A stretch of 64,000 nt of DNA from Shewanella psychromarinicola (GTDB lineage Bacteria; Pseudomonadota; Gammaproteobacteria; Enterobacterales; Shewanellaceae), in NCBI RefSeq assembly GCF_003855155.1, contig NZ_CP034073.1, positions 2,976,001-3,040,000 on the forward strand, written 5' to 3'. The notes beneath the pieces are model-generated. The model made no database searches. It had not been told where the DNA came from and saw nothing but the letters and a program-made list of their open reading frames with translations. The translations under genes were made by a program, and so were the position numbers. Below are positions 46,303-54,894 of this stretch, piece after piece. Each line of letters opens with the position of its first letter. Positions within the stretch are counted from its first letter, which is position 1.

Positions 46303-47214
46303 TTAACGTATGGGGTTGACGCTGGCGAGTATGGTGTCAGACAAAGCTTGGCCTTGAAATTGACTACTGCTGCGAATGCGATGTTCGGCAACCGAGGCAA
46401 ATACCGCCTGAATATCTTCGGGTACCACGTACTGGCGCTGATGAATAAAGGCCCATGCTTTGGCTGCTTGTAATAGGGCAATACTGGCTCGTGGCGATAA
46501 ACCGTTGGCGGTATTGTGTTGACGAGAAAAATCCACCAAGGCAATTAAATAATTAAGTACCGCATCAGAAGCTGACACTTGGGCCACTTGTTGTTGCAAC
46601 AGCATCAGCTCTTGCGGGGTTAAACATTGTGATAATGATGCCGGTTTACTGGCTTGGGTGTGCGACTTTAACATGGCTAACTCGGCTTCGGCGCTGGGAT
46701 AGCCGATGGAGATCCGCATCATAAACCGGTCAAGTTGCGACTCGGGTAAAGGGAAAGTACCCGCTTGATCAACCGGATTTTGGGTCGCAATAACAAAAAA
46801 CGGTGAGCTTAGTGGGTGGGTGATCCCATCAATGGTAATTTGTTGTTCTGCCATGGCTTCGAGTAAAGCACTTTGGGTTTTAGGGCTAGCGCGGTTAATT
46901 TCATCAGCCAGTAACATTCGATTAAACACCGGGCCTTTGTGAAATATAAACTGTTGTTGCTCTTTACTGTAGATGGATACTCCAAGAATATCAGCAGGTA
47001 ACATATCACTGGTAAATTGGATCCGCTGATAACTCATGCCTAAACTGCTGGCAATGCCTTGGGATAAACTGGTTTTACCCATGCCAGGTAAATCTTCAAT
47101 CAGTAAGTGACCTTTGGCGAGGATACAAGCGACGGCAAGTTTGATTTGCTCAGGTTTACCTAGCAAAACTTGGCTCAGTTGATTGAGTAATGTTTGGATA
47201 TTTGATTGCGACAC
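46303..47214 (-). CDS. MoxR-family AAA+ ATPase
   Basis: A 303-residue AAA_3 chaperone-like ATPase, presumably acting on the DUF58/TgpA membrane proteins encoded next. Walker A GMGKTSLS in LPGMGKTSL, Walker B LLADEINRASPKTQSALLEA, sensor 1 FFVIATQNPVDQAGTFPLPE, and the arginine-finger/lid region LDRFMMRI and GLSPRASIALLQAAKAWA. The start is a GTG at 47214 with GGAG well spaced upstream. First gene of the operon. Upstream are two 17-bp near-identical direct repeats (47283-47299 and 47309-47325). Confidence 0.92.
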   Translation of the reverse strand: MSQSNIQTLLNQLSQVLLGKPEQIKLAVACILAKGHLLIEDLPGMGKTSLSQGIASSLGMSYQRIQFTSDMLPADILGVSIYSKEQQQFIFHKGPVFNRMLLADEINRASPKTQSALLEAMAEQQITIDGITHPLSSPFFVIATQNPVDQAGTFPLPESQLDRFMMRISIGYPSAEAELAMLKSHTQASKPASLSQCLTPQELMLLQQQVAQVSASDAVLNYLIALVDFSRQHNTANGLSPRASIALLQAAKAWAFIHQRQYVVPEDIQAVFASVAEHRIRSSSQFQGQALSDTILASVNPIR

Positions 47215-47282
47215 GAAAACTCCAACTTTTAGTCATGAACCATTATCGGTTGATTATTGATTATCGATTACTGTATCTAGTG

Positions 47283-47325
47283 ATGGTTTGTCGTTATCGC
47301 TTAGCGTTATGGTTTGTCGTTACCG
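47283..47325 (-). repeat. Pair of 17-bp direct repeats upstream of moxR
   Basis: ATGGTTTGTCGTTAYCG occurs at 47283-47299 and 47309-47325, a 26-bp period, one mismatch. About 70-110 bp before the moxR start, so a regulatory role is possible. Confidence 0.6.
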
Positions 47326-47424
47326 GATCAGCATAAGCGTAATGGGTTAAATCGCAAATGATTATCAACAATTATTGAGTCAGCAGAGAATGGTGATCAT
47401 ACGTTACCCCTGCGACTTGTGTTA

Positions 47425-47463
47425 AGTAATAATAGCCGCCACGTTGTGGCGGCTATTATTACT
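47425..47463. terminator. Large perfect hairpin downstream of slt
   Basis: 18-bp perfect arms (AGTAATAATAGCCGCCAC and its complement) with a 3-base loop, 23 bp after the slt stop. There is no T-run, but the A/T half of the stem could act in its place. It probably ends slt transcription. Confidence 0.7.
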
Positions 47464-47486
47464 AACGACGAGTAAACTGGTCATTA

Positions 47487-49415
47487 TTAATAACGATGGC
47501 TGAACTCTTTTGAGCTAAACATCCCCAAACTTGGATTATCTTTGTGTTGAAAAATCATTCTGTAACTGAGCACCGCTTGCACATATTCACGGGTTTCAGT
47601 GTATGGAATTGTTTCAATAAAGCTCATCACATCTAAGCTTCCTTTAGAGACTTTTAACCAGCGTCGAACACTCCCGGGACCGGCATTATAAGCTGCCGTT
47701 GCGAGCACCCTATTTTGATCAAACTGTTTAAGTAATTCACTGTAATACGCACTGCCCAACATAATGTTCACTTTAGGGTCGTACAGGTCTTTTATGCCAT
47801 TAAATCGTATTTTGTTCTTTGTAGCGGTTTGCTTGGCGGTGGCGGGCATTAATTGCATTAACCCCCTGGCACCCACACCTGAAGTCGCATAAGGATAGAA
47901 TGCACTTTCTCGACGAGAAATCGCCCGGATCTCGTCAATGTTTACCGTGAACTTTTTACTGGCTTTGACAAATTCATCATTGGCGGCTTTAGGAAAACGT
48001 AAGGCTAATGAATTCCATAATTGCCCTTGAATGCTCGATTCGACACTAAAAGCATGCCAGCCGTTATTTAAGGCCAATAGGCCATATTGTGCCTTCATTT
48101 CGCTGTTGTGGCGGCGCATTAAATAGAGCCATTCGTTACGGGCATCAATCTGTTTATCTAAGGCCATTAATTCAATCACGCGAGCAAGCCCTGGGTCTTG
48201 GTGTAACCTGGCTTGCAACTCGGGGTTGGGTGCCAAATTATCATCATTCATCGCCAGAGGTTTACCTAAGGCTTCAGCGGCATTAAAACCGTAAAAATTA
48301 CGTTGGCCACTTAAGCTTGACTGTAATTTTATCGCCGCTGTTTTGTCGTGGCGAGAGGTCATCTTAGCTTGCCAATATTGCCAGCGCGGATCGGCTTTAC
48401 CTTGATCGCTCAGCAAGGCTAAATACTTCTCTACGGTAGTAAAGTCTTGCTCACCAATGGCCCAACGTAAGCGAATTTCGTATAGGTCATCAGATTTAAT
48501 TAAGGGCAGCATGGTATCAATGTGTGACACCAGTTTTTCATCTTGCTTAATTAATGCTCGGCGGACTAAATAGCGATTAAGTTGGCGCCCTTCAACGTCG
48601 GTGAAACGATTGGTTTTTTGGTATTTAACATATAATTTAATCGCTTGATGTAAATCTTTGAGTGCCAGTTTACGCAATCCGGCATCGACAATATCACCTA
48701 TGATCGGTTTAGAACTGGCAAATTTTTTCATATGACGCAAACGATTGGGATCGCGATAAACAGACAATAATAACTTGGCTTCGTCATCATGTTGGGTGAC
48801 TTTTTGCGATAAATAACTCAGCAAACTAGATTGCCCTGCATTAAAACTCAGCAGCATACGGGCCCAGAGGAGTTCTTGTGTGCGGTAGCCCGCTTTAGTC
48901 CATTGGTTAATCACGGCATCACATTCTTTTGGACGTGAGTAACCATGAACCCATAAACGTTCTATCCCCTTGTATGCCATAGTGTTATTACCTGCATCAA
49001 GTTGTGCTTGGTAATAATAACACTGTAGACGTACATCATTAGGCGTGTCTGGGGATATCACCAGAAAGTCTTGCCAATGTTGTTTGTTCCCCGCATGGAG
49101 CAGGTATCGATAACGGGCGTTATTGTATAACGGGGTGGTATCAAATTGGTTAATTGAATTCAGTGCCGTTTGCCCAGAAGATCGCACTATGCTATCGATA
49201 TTAGCGTGGTAATCGAGGTAAACCGTTAACGGATAATCGGCTAATTTTTGACGTAATGCTTGATACTTGTCGAGTTGATTGTTATCCAGTGCTTGACGAG
49301 CATCGAGATAGTTTTGCTGTTGCGATGTCAATGCATGAGCTTGGCCGAAAAAGGCCAATGATGTACAGAGTAATAATGCGCCAGTAATAAAAGTGTTTGC
49401 CCAAGTGTTACGCAT
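47487..49415 (-). CDS. slt: Soluble lytic murein transglycosylase (Slt70 family)
   Basis: Periplasmic peptidoglycan-cleaving enzyme of 642 residues. A Sec signal peptide (LLCTSLAFFGQAHA) is followed by a long alpha-superhelical U domain (about 30-460) and a C-terminal goose-lysozyme-like catalytic domain with SRRESAFYPYATSGVGARG (catalytic Glu near 500), LMQLMPATA, DLYDPKVNIMLGSAYY and AAYNAGPGSVRRW. Length matches E. coli Slt70. It stands alone, with the large hairpin at 47425-47463 downstream. Confidence 0.93.
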   Translation of the reverse strand: MRNTWANTFITGALLLCTSLAFFGQAHALTSQQQNYLDARQALDNNQLDKYQALRQKLADYPLTVYLDYHANIDSIVRSSGQTALNSINQFDTTPLYNNARYRYLLHAGNKQHWQDFLVISPDTPNDVRLQCYYYQAQLDAGNNTMAYKGIERLWVHGYSRPKECDAVINQWTKAGYRTQELLWARMLLSFNAGQSSLLSYLSQKVTQHDDEAKLLLSVYRDPNRLRHMKKFASSKPIIGDIVDAGLRKLALKDLHQAIKLYVKYQKTNRFTDVEGRQLNRYLVRRALIKQDEKLVSHIDTMLPLIKSDDLYEIRLRWAIGEQDFTTVEKYLALLSDQGKADPRWQYWQAKMTSRHDKTAAIKLQSSLSGQRNFYGFNAAEALGKPLAMNDDNLAPNPELQARLHQDPGLARVIELMALDKQIDARNEWLYLMRRHNSEMKAQYGLLALNNGWHAFSVESSIQGQLWNSLALRFPKAANDEFVKASKKFTVNIDEIRAISRRESAFYPYATSGVGARGLMQLMPATAKQTATKNKIRFNGIKDLYDPKVNIMLGSAYYSELLKQFDQNRVLATAAYNAGPGSVRRWLKVSKGSLDVMSFIETIPYTETREYVQAVLSYRMIFQHKDNPSLGMFSSKEFSHRY

Positions 49416-49556
49416 TTAAATGTGAATCTCCGCCTCAGTATTTCATTTGCTACTGAGTGTTTGTGATAAGTGTTTGCGTTAAGAGTTTGTTGTACGTGTT
49501 TTGTCACTATTAGGCTTGTTGATTAAATAAAGATTAATAATTACTCCTGCTAGCCG

Positions 49557-51053
49557 TTAAATATTTTGTTGATGGGTTTCGGCTGACTCATCTAGTGCAC
49601 GGTTAAGCAATTGTTTGTCTAACTGTTTGCTGGTGTCGACTCCAAATTGCTGCATCTGATGCGCTTGTCTAATGACATTGCCTTTGCCTGACGATAATTT
49701 TGCCATGGCACTTTGATAGCTTTTATCTGCCGTATCTAAGGCGCGACCGAGCTTTTCCATATCTTCAAGATAACCACATAATTTGTCATAAATGCGGCTT
49801 GCTTGCTTGGCAATATTTTGTGCATTTTGATTTTGATATTCATAACGCCATATATTATTGATAGTGCGTAAGGCCACCAGTAAATTGGTAGGACTGACGA
49901 GCATAATATTTTGTTCAAGCGCGAAATTGACTAAGCTTGGATCGTATTCAATGGCCAGTAAAAAGGCGGGCTCAATTGGGATAAACATAAGCACATAGTC
50001 CAAACTCTTGAGGCCGTGCAGCTTATGATAATCTTTTTGGCTTAGGCCTTTAATGTGCTGCCTAATCGACAGTGCGTGTTCTTTTATGGCTTGATCTCGA
50101 ATGTCTTTATCTTCGCTATTAAAGTAACGTTCATAGCTGACTAGCGACATTTTTGCATCGATCACCACGTCTTTTTGCTCGGGTAAATGCACGATAACAT
50201 CGGGTTTAAAGCGCTTACCATTGTCGTCTTTTAAATCTTGTTGTGTTTGGTACTCATGGCCTTCGCGCAAACCACTTTCTTGTAATACGCGATCTAAAAT
50301 GACTTCGCCCCAATTACCTTGCTGCTTGTTGTCACCTTTAAGTGCATTAGTCAGGTTAATGGCGTCTTGGCTCATTTTTAAATTAAGATCACGTAAATTA
50401 TCTAATTGATGTTTTAACGCGCTACGTTCAGATTGTTCATGAGTATATGACTCTTGAATTTGACGTCTGAAGCCTTCTAATTGCTGCTTTAACGGCCCGA
50501 TTACGCCGTCTATTTGTGAGACATTTTGTTGTTTAAAGCTTTCACTGCGCTCTTCAAAAATTCGATTGGCCAGGTTTTCAAATTGCAGTTTAAGGCGCTC
50601 TTCTGCTGACTCGAGTAGAACAATTTTATCTTGTAATGACTTTTGCTCTGTTTCTGCTTTGACCAAAATGGTTTGTTGCACAGCGTTCGACTTGGCTAAA
50701 TTGAGTTGGGATTCCATTAAACGATGCTGGCTATCGACCATTTGTTGCTCGACGACATTAACCCGATCGGCTTTGGTTTCTGCGCGAGACAGCTGAGCAA
50801 TCAGTTCTTCTATCTTATGTTGCAGATGATTACTGTGATCGATTTTATCATCGAGTTTATCTTGTAACCTCGACATCTCAATATGCACTTCATTAAGTTG
50901 TTGAAGTGTTTGTTGTTCATGTTGAAGTTTTAGCTGCTCCCATCGTTTACGAGTTAATCGTTGATTGATGAGGGCGCCAATTAAAAAGGCAAGGAACGCG
51001 ACAGCAATCAGAGCTGCAATTTGAGGGGGAGTTAACGACACTGCAAAAGGCAT
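49557..51053 (-). CDS. rmuC: RmuC: DNA recombination protein
   Basis: A membrane-anchored, coiled-coil protein with a PD-(D/E)XK-like nuclease fold; in E. coli its loss increases inversions between short repeats. The frame is open to a TTG at 51122, but the ATG at 51053 gives MPFAVSLTPPQIAALIAVAF with a membrane helix near the N-terminus, then a coiled coil to about 190, then the RmuC domain with GNWGEVILDRVLQESGL, KPDVIVHLPEQKDVVIDAKMSL (in parts) and VLMFIPIEPAFLLAIE. No strong ribosome site is visible for either start. Confidence 0.9.
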   Translation of the reverse strand: MPFAVSLTPPQIAALIAVAFLAFLIGALINQRLTRKRWEQLKLQHEQQTLQQLNEVHIEMSRLQDKLDDKIDHSNHLQHKIEELIAQLSRAETKADRVNVVEQQMVDSQHRLMESQLNLAKSNAVQQTILVKAETEQKSLQDKIVLLESAEERLKLQFENLANRIFEERSESFKQQNVSQIDGVIGPLKQQLEGFRRQIQESYTHEQSERSALKHQLDNLRDLNLKMSQDAINLTNALKGDNKQQGNWGEVILDRVLQESGLREGHEYQTQQDLKDDNGKRFKPDVIVHLPEQKDVVIDAKMSLVSYERYFNSEDKDIRDQAIKEHALSIRQHIKGLSQKDYHKLHGLKSLDYVLMFIPIEPAFLLAIEYDPSLVNFALEQNIMLVSPTNLLVALRTINNIWRYEYQNQNAQNIAKQASRIYDKLCGYLEDMEKLGRALDTADKSYQSAMAKLSSGKGNVIRQAHQMQQFGVDTSKQLDKQLLNRALDESAETHQQNI

Positions 51054-51263
51054 AACAATAACCGATAGAAGATAATGGTTAAGGGTCGCACGGCTAATAA
51101 ACGCCTGCAAGGGGCAAAACAAGGATTGGATGAAATATTGTTGTTAATGATTAAATTTAAATCTACCTGTAACTTGAGTTCGTATCAACTGTCATTATGG
51201 CGGCGGTTATTGTGCTATTTTACTGACAAATTATGACCAAATCTGCTTTTGGCGGTTTTTAAT

Positions 51264-51322
51264 AGTATGTTGAATTAACAAGATCAGTACGTTGAATTAA
51301 AAACAGCAATACGTTGAAATAA
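51264..51322 (+). repeat. Three 15-bp direct repeats with 22-bp period upstream of msrP
   Basis: Copies at 51264-51278, 51286-51300 and 51308-51322 with consensus ARTAYGTTGAATTAA. The period is two helical turns, so a protein binding each copy would sit on one face. The last copy ends 86 bp before the msrP start. Confidence 0.7.
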
Positions 51323-51408
51323 AAAACCAATGTAACCTGTCTATTGAGAGATGAAGAGCAGATTTTGGTCTCGATAGGCTGTCGACAAACATTTATAAGA
51401 GGTGATTT

Positions 51409-52446
51409 ATGGCGGGTAATAAACGCTTTACTAAAGGCATACTTAAACGGGCTCCTTGGCATCTTGCCGATAATCAAGTTACACCTGAATCGGTATTTAA
51501 TGATCGCCGTAATATCGTTAAAGCCTTAGGTTTAGGGGCGTTAGGGGCCAGTTTGCCGGGGCAAGTTCAGGCGGGTATTTTTGATCTATTTGGTGAACAA
51601 CAAGCCAAAAATCCCTTTACTACTCAAGGCCTACAATACGCAACACCGGCAAAGTTTGTATTGCCAAGTCCTAAAACACCAGAAGATAAAATCACTCGTC
51701 ATAATAATTTCTATGAATTTGGTAATAGTAAGTCGGATCCTTATGACAATGCCCAAGGTTTTAAGGTTGATCCTTGGACGTTAACCATTGACGGCTTGGT
51801 CGATAAACCCATCACCTTAGATTTAAATGAACTGACGACACGTTTTGCTCTGGAAGAACGCACTTATCGCCTACGCTGTGTTGAAGCGTGGTCTATGGTA
51901 GTCCCTTGGGTGGGTTTTTCGTTAGCCAGTTTACTCAAACAAGCCGGCGTGCAAAGTAATGCAACTCATATCGCTTTTGAGACCTTGTTTGATCCTGAGC
52001 AAATGCCAGGGCAAAAGAGTCGCTTAATGGGGGGCGGGATCCATTATCCGTATGTTGAAGGCTTAACGGTTGCCGAAGCGATGAATGATTTATCGTTTTT
52101 AGCGGTAGGCTTGTACGGTAAAACGTTGCCGCCACAAAATGGTGCTCCAATCCGCTTAGTCGTGCCTTGGAAATATGGTTTTAAAAGTATCAAGTCTATT
52201 GTGCGTATTCGGGTGATGGATAAACAACCTCCGACAAGCTGGAATCAATTGGCCTCAAGTGAGTATGGTTTTTACGCTAATGTAAACCCAGAGGTGGATC
52301 ATCCTCGTTGGTCGCAAGCCTCTGAGCGCAGCATCGGAGAAGGCGGCTTATTCTCTGCTAAGCGTATTCCGACCCAAATGTTCAATGGTTATGCTGATTC
52401 AGTGGCCGATTTATATAAAAATATCGATCTGAGGAAGTTTTACTAA
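51409..52446 (+). CDS. msrP: MsrP: periplasmic methionine-sulfoxide reductase, molybdoenzyme subunit
   Basis: Repairs oxidised methionines in periplasmic proteins with a mononuclear Mo-MPT cofactor. The 345-residue precursor has a Tat signal (DRRNIVKALGLGALGASLPG, about 31-50). The Mo ligand is C157 in YRLRCVEAWSMVVPW. GAPIRLVVPWKYGFKSIKSI is the cofactor-binding segment of YedY-type proteins. AAGAGGTG precedes the ATG at 51409. Coupled to msrQ by a TAATG overlap. The spaced direct repeats upstream may bind a regulator; in E. coli msrPQ answers to the HprSR two-component system, but no such genes are in this window. Confidence 0.95.
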   Translation: MAGNKRFTKGILKRAPWHLADNQVTPESVFNDRRNIVKALGLGALGASLPGQVQAGIFDLFGEQQAKNPFTTQGLQYATPAKFVLPSPKTPEDKITRHNNFYEFGNSKSDPYDNAQGFKVDPWTLTIDGLVDKPITLDLNELTTRFALEERTYRLRCVEAWSMVVPWVGFSLASLLKQAGVQSNATHIAFETLFDPEQMPGQKSRLMGGGIHYPYVEGLTVAEAMNDLSFLAVGLYGKTLPPQNGAPIRLVVPWKYGFKSIKSIVRIRVMDKQPPTSWNQLASSEYGFYANVNPEVDHPRWSQASERSIGEGGLFSAKRIPTQMFNGYADSVADLYKNIDLRKFY

Positions 52447-53051
52447 TGCGCATAAGTCCTCGAGGACTGTTTTGGTTAAAGGTGTTATTGCATATTAGCT
52501 TTTTATTGCCCGCCTTTTATCTGGTGACATTAGTGTTAACTGACAATGCGGGTGGCGATCCGGTGCAGTATATTATTCATTATACCGGTATGGGCGCGAT
52601 TAATAGTTTATTAGCCACGTTATTGATTTCACCCATCGCCAAACGTTTTAAGATAGCGGCGCTAATGCAAACTCGCCGTTTGGTGGGCTTGTATGTGTGT
52701 GCTTACGCACTATTGCATATTAGTGCTTTTATTAGCTTAGATTTGCTGTTTGCGTGGGGATTATTGTTTGAGGAGGTGATCAAGCGGCCTTATATCTTAG
52801 TCGGCGCAGCAACATTAATTATTATTGTATCACTGGCGTTAACCTCGCCTAATGCTATCAAACGACGTTTGGGAAAGCGCTGGCAGTCATTGCACAATTG
52901 GGTTTATCTGGCTGCCATATTGGCACCGATCCATTTTTATTGGTCGGTAAAGTCAGAGATTATTGAACCCAGCATCTATATTGTTTTATTTGCCGCGCTA
53001 TTGGTTTACCGCAAAGACAGTATTTATAAATGGTTGAAACCGAATAAATAA
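52446..53051 (+). CDS. msrQ: MsrQ: heme-binding membrane subunit of MsrPQ
   Basis: A 201-residue membrane protein with six helices of the ferric-reductase-like superfamily that feeds quinol electrons to MsrP. Conserved heme-ligand histidines appear in HYTGMGAINSL, YALLHISAF and LHNWVYLAAILAPIHFYW. The start overlaps the msrP stop by one base. Confidence 0.94.
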   Translation: MRISPRGLFWLKVLLHISFLLPAFYLVTLVLTDNAGGDPVQYIIHYTGMGAINSLLATLLISPIAKRFKIAALMQTRRLVGLYVCAYALLHISAFISLDLLFAWGLLFEEVIKRPYILVGAATLIIIVSLALTSPNAIKRRLGKRWQSLHNWVYLAAILAPIHFYWSVKSEIIEPSIYIVLFAALLVYRKDSIYKWLKPNK

Positions 53052-53063
53052 CCTACGTTATTA

Positions 53064-53393
53064 CTAACGGCGCAATTTTTGATTGAGGCCGTTGGTTGAA
53101 AATGCCGCAAACACCGTAAATATCATGACTGATACCATGATTATGGCCAATCTTAACCAAGGCTGTTCGAGTGCAATGCGCATATCGATGAAATTGAACG
53201 TGGTTACTGCCCACACAAATATCACGCTGATCAGTAAGCCTATCTTGAGTAATGTGTATACAAATGAATGTTTAATAAACATCAACAAGGGCAAACTTAT
53301 GGCGATAATGGCCAATATATGCTGATCAAAGCGTAAAAAATGGGCGCCCAATAATAGGTAAGCCAAGCTGATAATGGTTACTCGCCACCACAT
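53064..53393 (-). CDS. Small four-helix membrane protein of unknown function
   Basis: About 109 residues, with four hydrophobic segments (VTIISLAYLLLGAHF, ILAIIAISLPLLMFI, LLKIGLLISVIFVWAV, LRLAIIMVSVMIFTVFAAF) and a basic C-terminus. The frame is open to a TTG at 53408, but GAGGAG lies just before the ATG at 53393, which I take as the start. Convergent with msrQ, 12 bp apart. Not recognised. Confidence 0.65.
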   Translation of the reverse strand: MWWRVTIISLAYLLLGAHFLRFDQHILAIIAISLPLLMFIKHSFVYTLLKIGLLISVIFVWAVTTFNFIDMRIALEQPWLRLAIIMVSVMIFTVFAAFSTNGLNQKLRR

Positions 53394-53713
53394 GCCAATT
53401 CTCCTCAATAACGCGTAATAACAAATGTAATTATTAACGTAACAACTCGCGCAATCATTAAGAAAATCACTAGCGCAACAGCTGACGTTGACCTGTGCAG
53501 CATAACGTTAAATGAATGGCTATTCTTGATTGTGGTTCACAGATCACTTAATTACCTCTGCTCGGGGTAATAAAGGACCATCAAACCGCTCTTTGTCCTG
53601 CTATCTGCGTTGATTTGCAAGCGGCACGCTATTGACGCGTCAATGTACCTTGTGAGTAAAAAAATGCTAAGTTTGATATGACATAGGTTGAAAGACTGTA
53701 AGGAGTATTATCA
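53394..53713. other. Intergenic region
   Basis: 320 bp between divergent genes, without a gene or strong motif that I can see. Confidence 0.5.
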
Positions 53714-54178
53714 ATGAAACAATATATCATCCTAGTATTACTGGGTTGCACTATGGTGTTAAGTGGCGGGGGTTGGGCGCAAGAAACTGACTATCAAGCA
53801 AGTGTGCATCAAGAAACAGGCCATGAAGTAGCGGTTGACTGTAGTAATCCGATTAACACCCTTGAAATTAATGACTGTGCTAGGCAGCAAGCCGATGATG
53901 CACAAGTAATATTGGACAAGTATATGGCTAAAGCCAATGAGCAATGTCATGATTATCCAAAGGCGCTTGAAGCACTACATCTGTCTCAACGAGACTGGCT
54001 GCCATATCGAGAGTCTTATTGTCATGCTATCTATGAGTTATGGCGAGATGGGACTATAAGAGGTGCAATGTACCATGGATGTATGCTGCAACTTACTGTG
54101 CAGCGCACTCATAATATTTGGCAACATTATTTAACGTATATGGACTCCAGTGAGCCTATATTACCCGAGCCAAAATAA
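53714..54178 (+). CDS. LprI/DUF1311-family periplasmic protein
   Basis: A 154-residue exported protein with a signal sequence (MKQYIILVLLGCTMVLSGG; the Cys at 12 is not in a good lipobox) and a C-terminal domain with the lysozyme-inhibitor LprI pattern: VDCSNPINTLEINDCARQ, LSQRDWLPYRESYC and GAMYHGCMLQLTVQRT. Five or six Cys in the mature part fit disulfides. By family it may inhibit lysozyme, but many members are uncharacterised. AAGGAG precedes the ATG. Confidence 0.8.
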   Translation: MKQYIILVLLGCTMVLSGGGWAQETDYQASVHQETGHEVAVDCSNPINTLEINDCARQQADDAQVILDKYMAKANEQCHDYPKALEALHLSQRDWLPYRESYCHAIYELWRDGTIRGAMYHGCMLQLTVQRTHNIWQHYLTYMDSSEPILPEPK

Positions 54179-54231
54179 TGATCTCCAATAAGTGGGTAAT
54201 GGCTCCCGAATTCAGATAATAACTGTGACGA

Positions 54232-54408
54232 TTATTTACTTGCAGCCTCTAGTGTGACTATTTTAGCCCAAATCTGTTCCGATTCTGCGGTTAGCAGAGA
54301 ATAGGTCTTTATATCGCCTTTACGCTGTGCTTGCATGGCTTGCTCCAGTATTGAATCATAGCTTTTACGTAATTTTTTGACTGGATCTGGCTTTAAAAAT
54401 GAAAACAT
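54232..54408 (-). CDS. DUF6435/Lacal_2735-like small protein
   Basis: A 58-residue helical protein starting MFSFLKPDPVKKLRKSYD, with EQAMQAQRKGDIKTYSLLT and a C-terminal helix. I recognise the pattern as the DUF6435 family of unknown function. The frame is open to 54438, but the ATG at 54408 with AAAGAG upstream fits the family start. Confidence 0.75.
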   Translation of the reverse strand: MFSFLKPDPVKKLRKSYDSILEQAMQAQRKGDIKTYSLLTAESEQIWAKIVTLEAASK

Positions 54409-54438
54409 TGTTTGGCTCTTTGTGATGGCTAATAGCAT

Positions 54439-54786
54439 CAGATACGAAGTAACTGAGGTTATAGCCCATTATAATTAACGGTTTTCTACTGGATTTTGCT
54501 ATTTATGCAAAGATGGTTTGCTGTTTGTTCGGTCAATAAATTCCCCATAATTAGCCAAGCTGTGGGAGATGTAGACTGATGACATGCATTATGAACGCAA
54601 CACTTTTCAAAACACTTTTTAACTGCTTATATTGGCTAATGTAAGCTTTCTCCTTGTTGTATTATTCTACCTTGGCGTGAGTCTTCAGCCGCCAAGGTAA
54701 ATCATTTTCTAATGGGATTATATTGGCCCATTCAGCATGTCGGCGATGACATTTTCATCTACAATGTTATCGCCAATGAAGTAGAT
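54439..54786. other. Intergenic region left of the minisatellite
   Basis: About 350 bp with no gene. It runs directly into the 12-bp repeat array. Confidence 0.5.
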
Positions 54787-54894
54787 AATGTCATCTACAA
54801 GGTCATCTATAATGTCATCTACAAGGTCATCTACACTGTGATCTACAATGTCATCTACACTGTGATCTACAATGTCAGCAATAAGGTGATTAAG
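54787..54894. repeat. 12-bp minisatellite at the 3' end of the MFS gene
   Basis: Seven clear units (54787-54870) of consensus AMKGTSATCTAY, alternating AATGTCATCTAC, AAGGTCATCTAC and ACTGTGATCTAC, then two degenerate units (to 54894) that run into the last codons of the MFS gene on the other strand. Because 12 is divisible by 3, both strands stay open through the array. Confidence 0.92.
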
